A stretch of 64,000 bases of DNA, taken from an uncultured Veillonella sp. (GTDB lineage Bacteria > Bacillota > Negativicutes > Veillonellales > Veillonellaceae). Below the pieces are notes generated by a model that saw only the letters and a list, made by a program, of their open reading frames with translations, did not search any database and had not been told where the DNA came from. The position numbers were made by a program, and so were the translations under genes. The DNA lies in contig CABSJL010000001.1 of NCBI GenBank assembly GCA_902478055.1, forward strand, positions 62,001 through 126,000, read 5' to 3'. Below, piece by piece: positions 62,376 through 64,000 of the stretch; positions within the stretch are counted from its first letter, which is position 1; every line of letters begins with the position of its first letter.

Positions 62376-63271
62376 TGACACCTTTTTTCATAGCATTACA
62401 GTTTTTAACACGTTTAAAGATCGTTAATCAAACAGAATGGTCTGTAGAGGATTTTGGTAAATCTGTTGTAGCCTTTCCTTATGTAGGGTTGATCATCGGC
62501 CTTATTTTAGCATTACTATATGGAATATTATCACCGTTTATTCCGTTGGTTCCGTTAATGTTAATCATTGTTGTAGCGGAATTCTTGATTACTGGTGGTC
62601 TCCATGCTGATGGATTAATGGATACAAGTGATGGTCTATTTTCAGGACGTGAACGGGAACGTAAGCTGGAAATTATGAAAGATAGCCGTATAGGCTCTTT
62701 TGGTGTTGTTGCTTTTGTATTTGTTACACTTTTAAAATGGCAATTATTAACGGCCATTCCTACAGCGGGATTTATTCCTATGGCATTGATTATGATGCCA
62801 TTAATGAGCCGTTGGTCTCTTGTTTTAAGCATTCGTTCCTATCCTTATGCACGTGAGCAGGGGATGGGGGCTGCATTCGCTAATTTAGCACCAAAGCATG
62901 TTATTACGTACAATACACTTTCTACCTTCTTTATGCCTATTGTGATATTACTAATTGGTGTAATCTTATATACCCTTTTATATGGTGTATATTCTATTTT
63001 TTCCATAGCTGATGTAGGTTATGTTGTTGGATTAGGTGTATTGGCTTACGCTACATTAGGTATTTTCCAAATCAATATTGTAAGCATGATAATTACCTAT
63101 ATTATCAATCGTTTGCTTAATCGTTATATTGTTAAGCAACTTGGTGGTACTACTGGTGACACCTATGGATTTGTTGTAGAGGTTACAGAGGTATTATTAC
63201 TCTTTGTATATATCATTATCTTGTCTATTTTATCTGCTACTGTCGCATCCAATACGACTATGTTTCAATAA
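62375..63271 (+). CDS. cobS: Adenosylcobinamide-GDP ribazoletransferase (cobalamin synthase)
   Basis: The last membrane step: it joins adenosylcobinamide-GDP (from CobU) with alpha-ribazole. The motif GGLHADGLMDTSDGLFSG, followed by RERKLEIMKDSRIGSFG, is diagnostic, with the conserved Asp residues. Seven or so hydrophobic segments fill the 298 residues. It is translationally coupled to cbiB. CobT and CobC/CobD partners are not in the window and are presumably nearby. Confidence 0.95.
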   Translation: MTPFFIALQFLTRLKIVNQTEWSVEDFGKSVVAFPYVGLIIGLILALLYGILSPFIPLVPLMLIIVVAEFLITGGLHADGLMDTSDGLFSGRERERKLEIMKDSRIGSFGVVAFVFVTLLKWQLLTAIPTAGFIPMALIMMPLMSRWSLVLSIRSYPYAREQGMGAAFANLAPKHVITYNTLSTFFMPIVILLIGVILYTLLYGVYSIFSIADVGYVVGLGVLAYATLGIFQINIVSMIITYIINRLLNRYIVKQLGGTTGDTYGFVVEVTEVLLLFVYIIILSILSATVASNTTMFQ

Positions 63272-63330
63272 TTCTTTGCCTAATGGCTCTTTATAGTTAT
63301 TATTTTTATTTAATGTGAAAGGAGTTCAAT

Positions 63331-64000
63331 GTGACCTATTATGTAAGAGCCCCAGGTACATGTGGGGAATTTCTACAAGGTTCTATTAATGGTCAGTCAT
63401 TCTTAGTGACTTGTCCTATTAATCGATACTCCTACGCATTAAGTAATGTAACACATCCATTTTCTAAGCACTATTGTGCATTACAGCCTAAGTCTGCTAA
63501 GGCAAGACAATTAGTACAACGATTATTACAAAAAAATAATAAAGACCAAGCTTGTCCACCTGTATATGTACGTTCTGACATTATACAAGGTAAGGGGATG
63601 GCCTCAAGTTCTGCGGATATATCTGTGACGGCTATGGCAACAGCGTTAGCTATGAATTATGATCTATCACTAAAGGAATTAGAACAAATTTGCTTATCTG
63701 TAGAGCCTACAGATGCTTCATTTTATCAAGGTGTAACTCAGTTTGATTATATAAAAGGCACTATTTCTCAACCACTAGGGATGTGTCCTCCATTGAAAAT
63801 CCTTGTATTTGATGAAGGTGGTAGTATAGATACGGTTTCTTTTAATCAACAACTAGATTTACAAACTAAAATTTTAGAAAAAGAATCAATCATAGAAGAA
63901 TCACTTGATCTATTCAAACGGGGCTTGAATACACATGATATCAATTTAATAGGTCAAGCAGCTACATTAAGTGCCTTTGGTAATCAACGTATATTGTATA
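63331..64000 (+). CDS. pduX: L-threonine kinase PduX, N-terminal part
   Basis: A GHMP kinase cut by the right edge after 223 codons. It opens YYVRAPGTCGEFLQGSINGQ, close to the CPASCGELIQG start of Salmonella PduX, and has the ATP loop QGKGMASSSADISVTAMATA. PduX phosphorylates L-threonine to threonine phosphate, which CobD decarboxylates for the cobalamin linker. The start is GTG at 63331, six bases after AAAGGAG; the ATG two bases earlier hits a stop at once. Its position after cobS supports the role. The C-terminal GHMP motif is not visible. Confidence 0.9.
   Translation, partial: MTYYVRAPGTCGEFLQGSINGQSFLVTCPINRYSYALSNVTHPFSKHYCALQPKSAKARQLVQRLLQKNNKDQACPPVYVRSDIIQGKGMASSSADISVTAMATALAMNYDLSLKELEQICLSVEPTDASFYQGVTQFDYIKGTISQPLGMCPPLKILVFDEGGSIDTVSFNQQLDLQTKILEKESIIEESLDLFKRGLNTHDINLIGQAATLSAFGNQRILY

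Noticed and set aside
1..64000. Defence islands, prophage, insertion sequences, CRISPR arrays
   Set aside because: No transposase, integrase, repeat-spacer pattern or phage gene was found. Gene content and order are core-genome throughout.

Overview
The window is AT-rich, densely packed chromosomal DNA from a Firmicute, most likely a Negativicute of the Veillonella type. This is inferred from the look of the proteins and the gene order: the Bacillus-like chains priA-def-fmt-rsmB-rlmN-prpC-prkC-rsgA-rpe and hrcA-grpE-dnaK-dnaJ-prmA-rsmE-mtaB are present together with a B12 nucleotide-loop cluster containing pduX. No alignment was run. Sixty of the 63 genes found lie on the plus strand, most with gaps of a few bases or overlapping stop and start codons. 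I saw no tRNA, rRNA, insertion sequence, prophage or CRISPR array, so this is core chromosome rather than an island.

Layout. 1-9.3 kb: replication restart, N-terminal formyl-Met processing, rRNA methylation, a Ser/Thr kinase/phosphatase pair and ribosome assembly, with one embedded DUF116 membrane protein. 9.4-19.3 kb: rpsB-tsf-pyrH-frr-(small ORF)-uppS-cdsA-dxr-rseP-ispG-proS, a translation plus isoprenoid/envelope-lipid operon. 19.3-30.1 kb: a PHP phosphoesterase, a P-loop/Asp23-like fusion, miaB, mutS, mutL, an RsmJ-like methyltransferase, miaA and a methionine gamma-lyase-like PLP enzyme. 30.1-35.1 kb: mnmA, lepA, hemW and a free-standing siroheme/4Fe-4S protein. 35.1-44.4 kb: the CIRCE-controlled heat-shock operon, continuing into rRNA/tRNA modification genes, a HIT protein, rpsU and yqeY. 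44.5-46.5 kb: a long-form glutamine synthetase behind a leader terminator. 46.6-47.6 kb (minus strand): a PsiE-like membrane protein and tpx. 47.9-54.2 kb: a heterodimeric ABC exporter, an rRNA methyltransferase, a YdjC-type deacetylase and a flippase-like membrane protein. 54.2-58.3 kb: ACT protein, hom, thrB, htpX, ndk. 58.3-64 kb: pduO, an inverted orphan gene, cobU, cbiP, cbiB, cobS and the start of pduX.

How the parts fit. Translation and its quality control dominate: ribosomal proteins, EF-Ts, RRF, LepA, ProRS, six or more rRNA methyltransferases and four tRNA-modification enzymes (MiaA, MiaB, MtaB, MnmA). The hom-thrB pair feeds threonine synthesis. The B12 genes assemble adenosylcobalamin from cobyric acid and include PduX, which makes threonine phosphate for the aminopropanol linker, so the two right-hand clusters meet at threonine.

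The most interesting material is non-coding. The mnmA leader folds on paper into three arms whose loops resemble anticodon loops of the UUU/UUC tRNAs that MnmA modifies. A 108-base inverted-repeat element upstream of the heat-shock operon folds as a three-way junction. The glutamine synthetase leader has an attenuator-like terminator ending against its Shine-Dalgarno. A perfect hairpin sits between the Shine-Dalgarno and start codon of lepA. All folds were made by eye.
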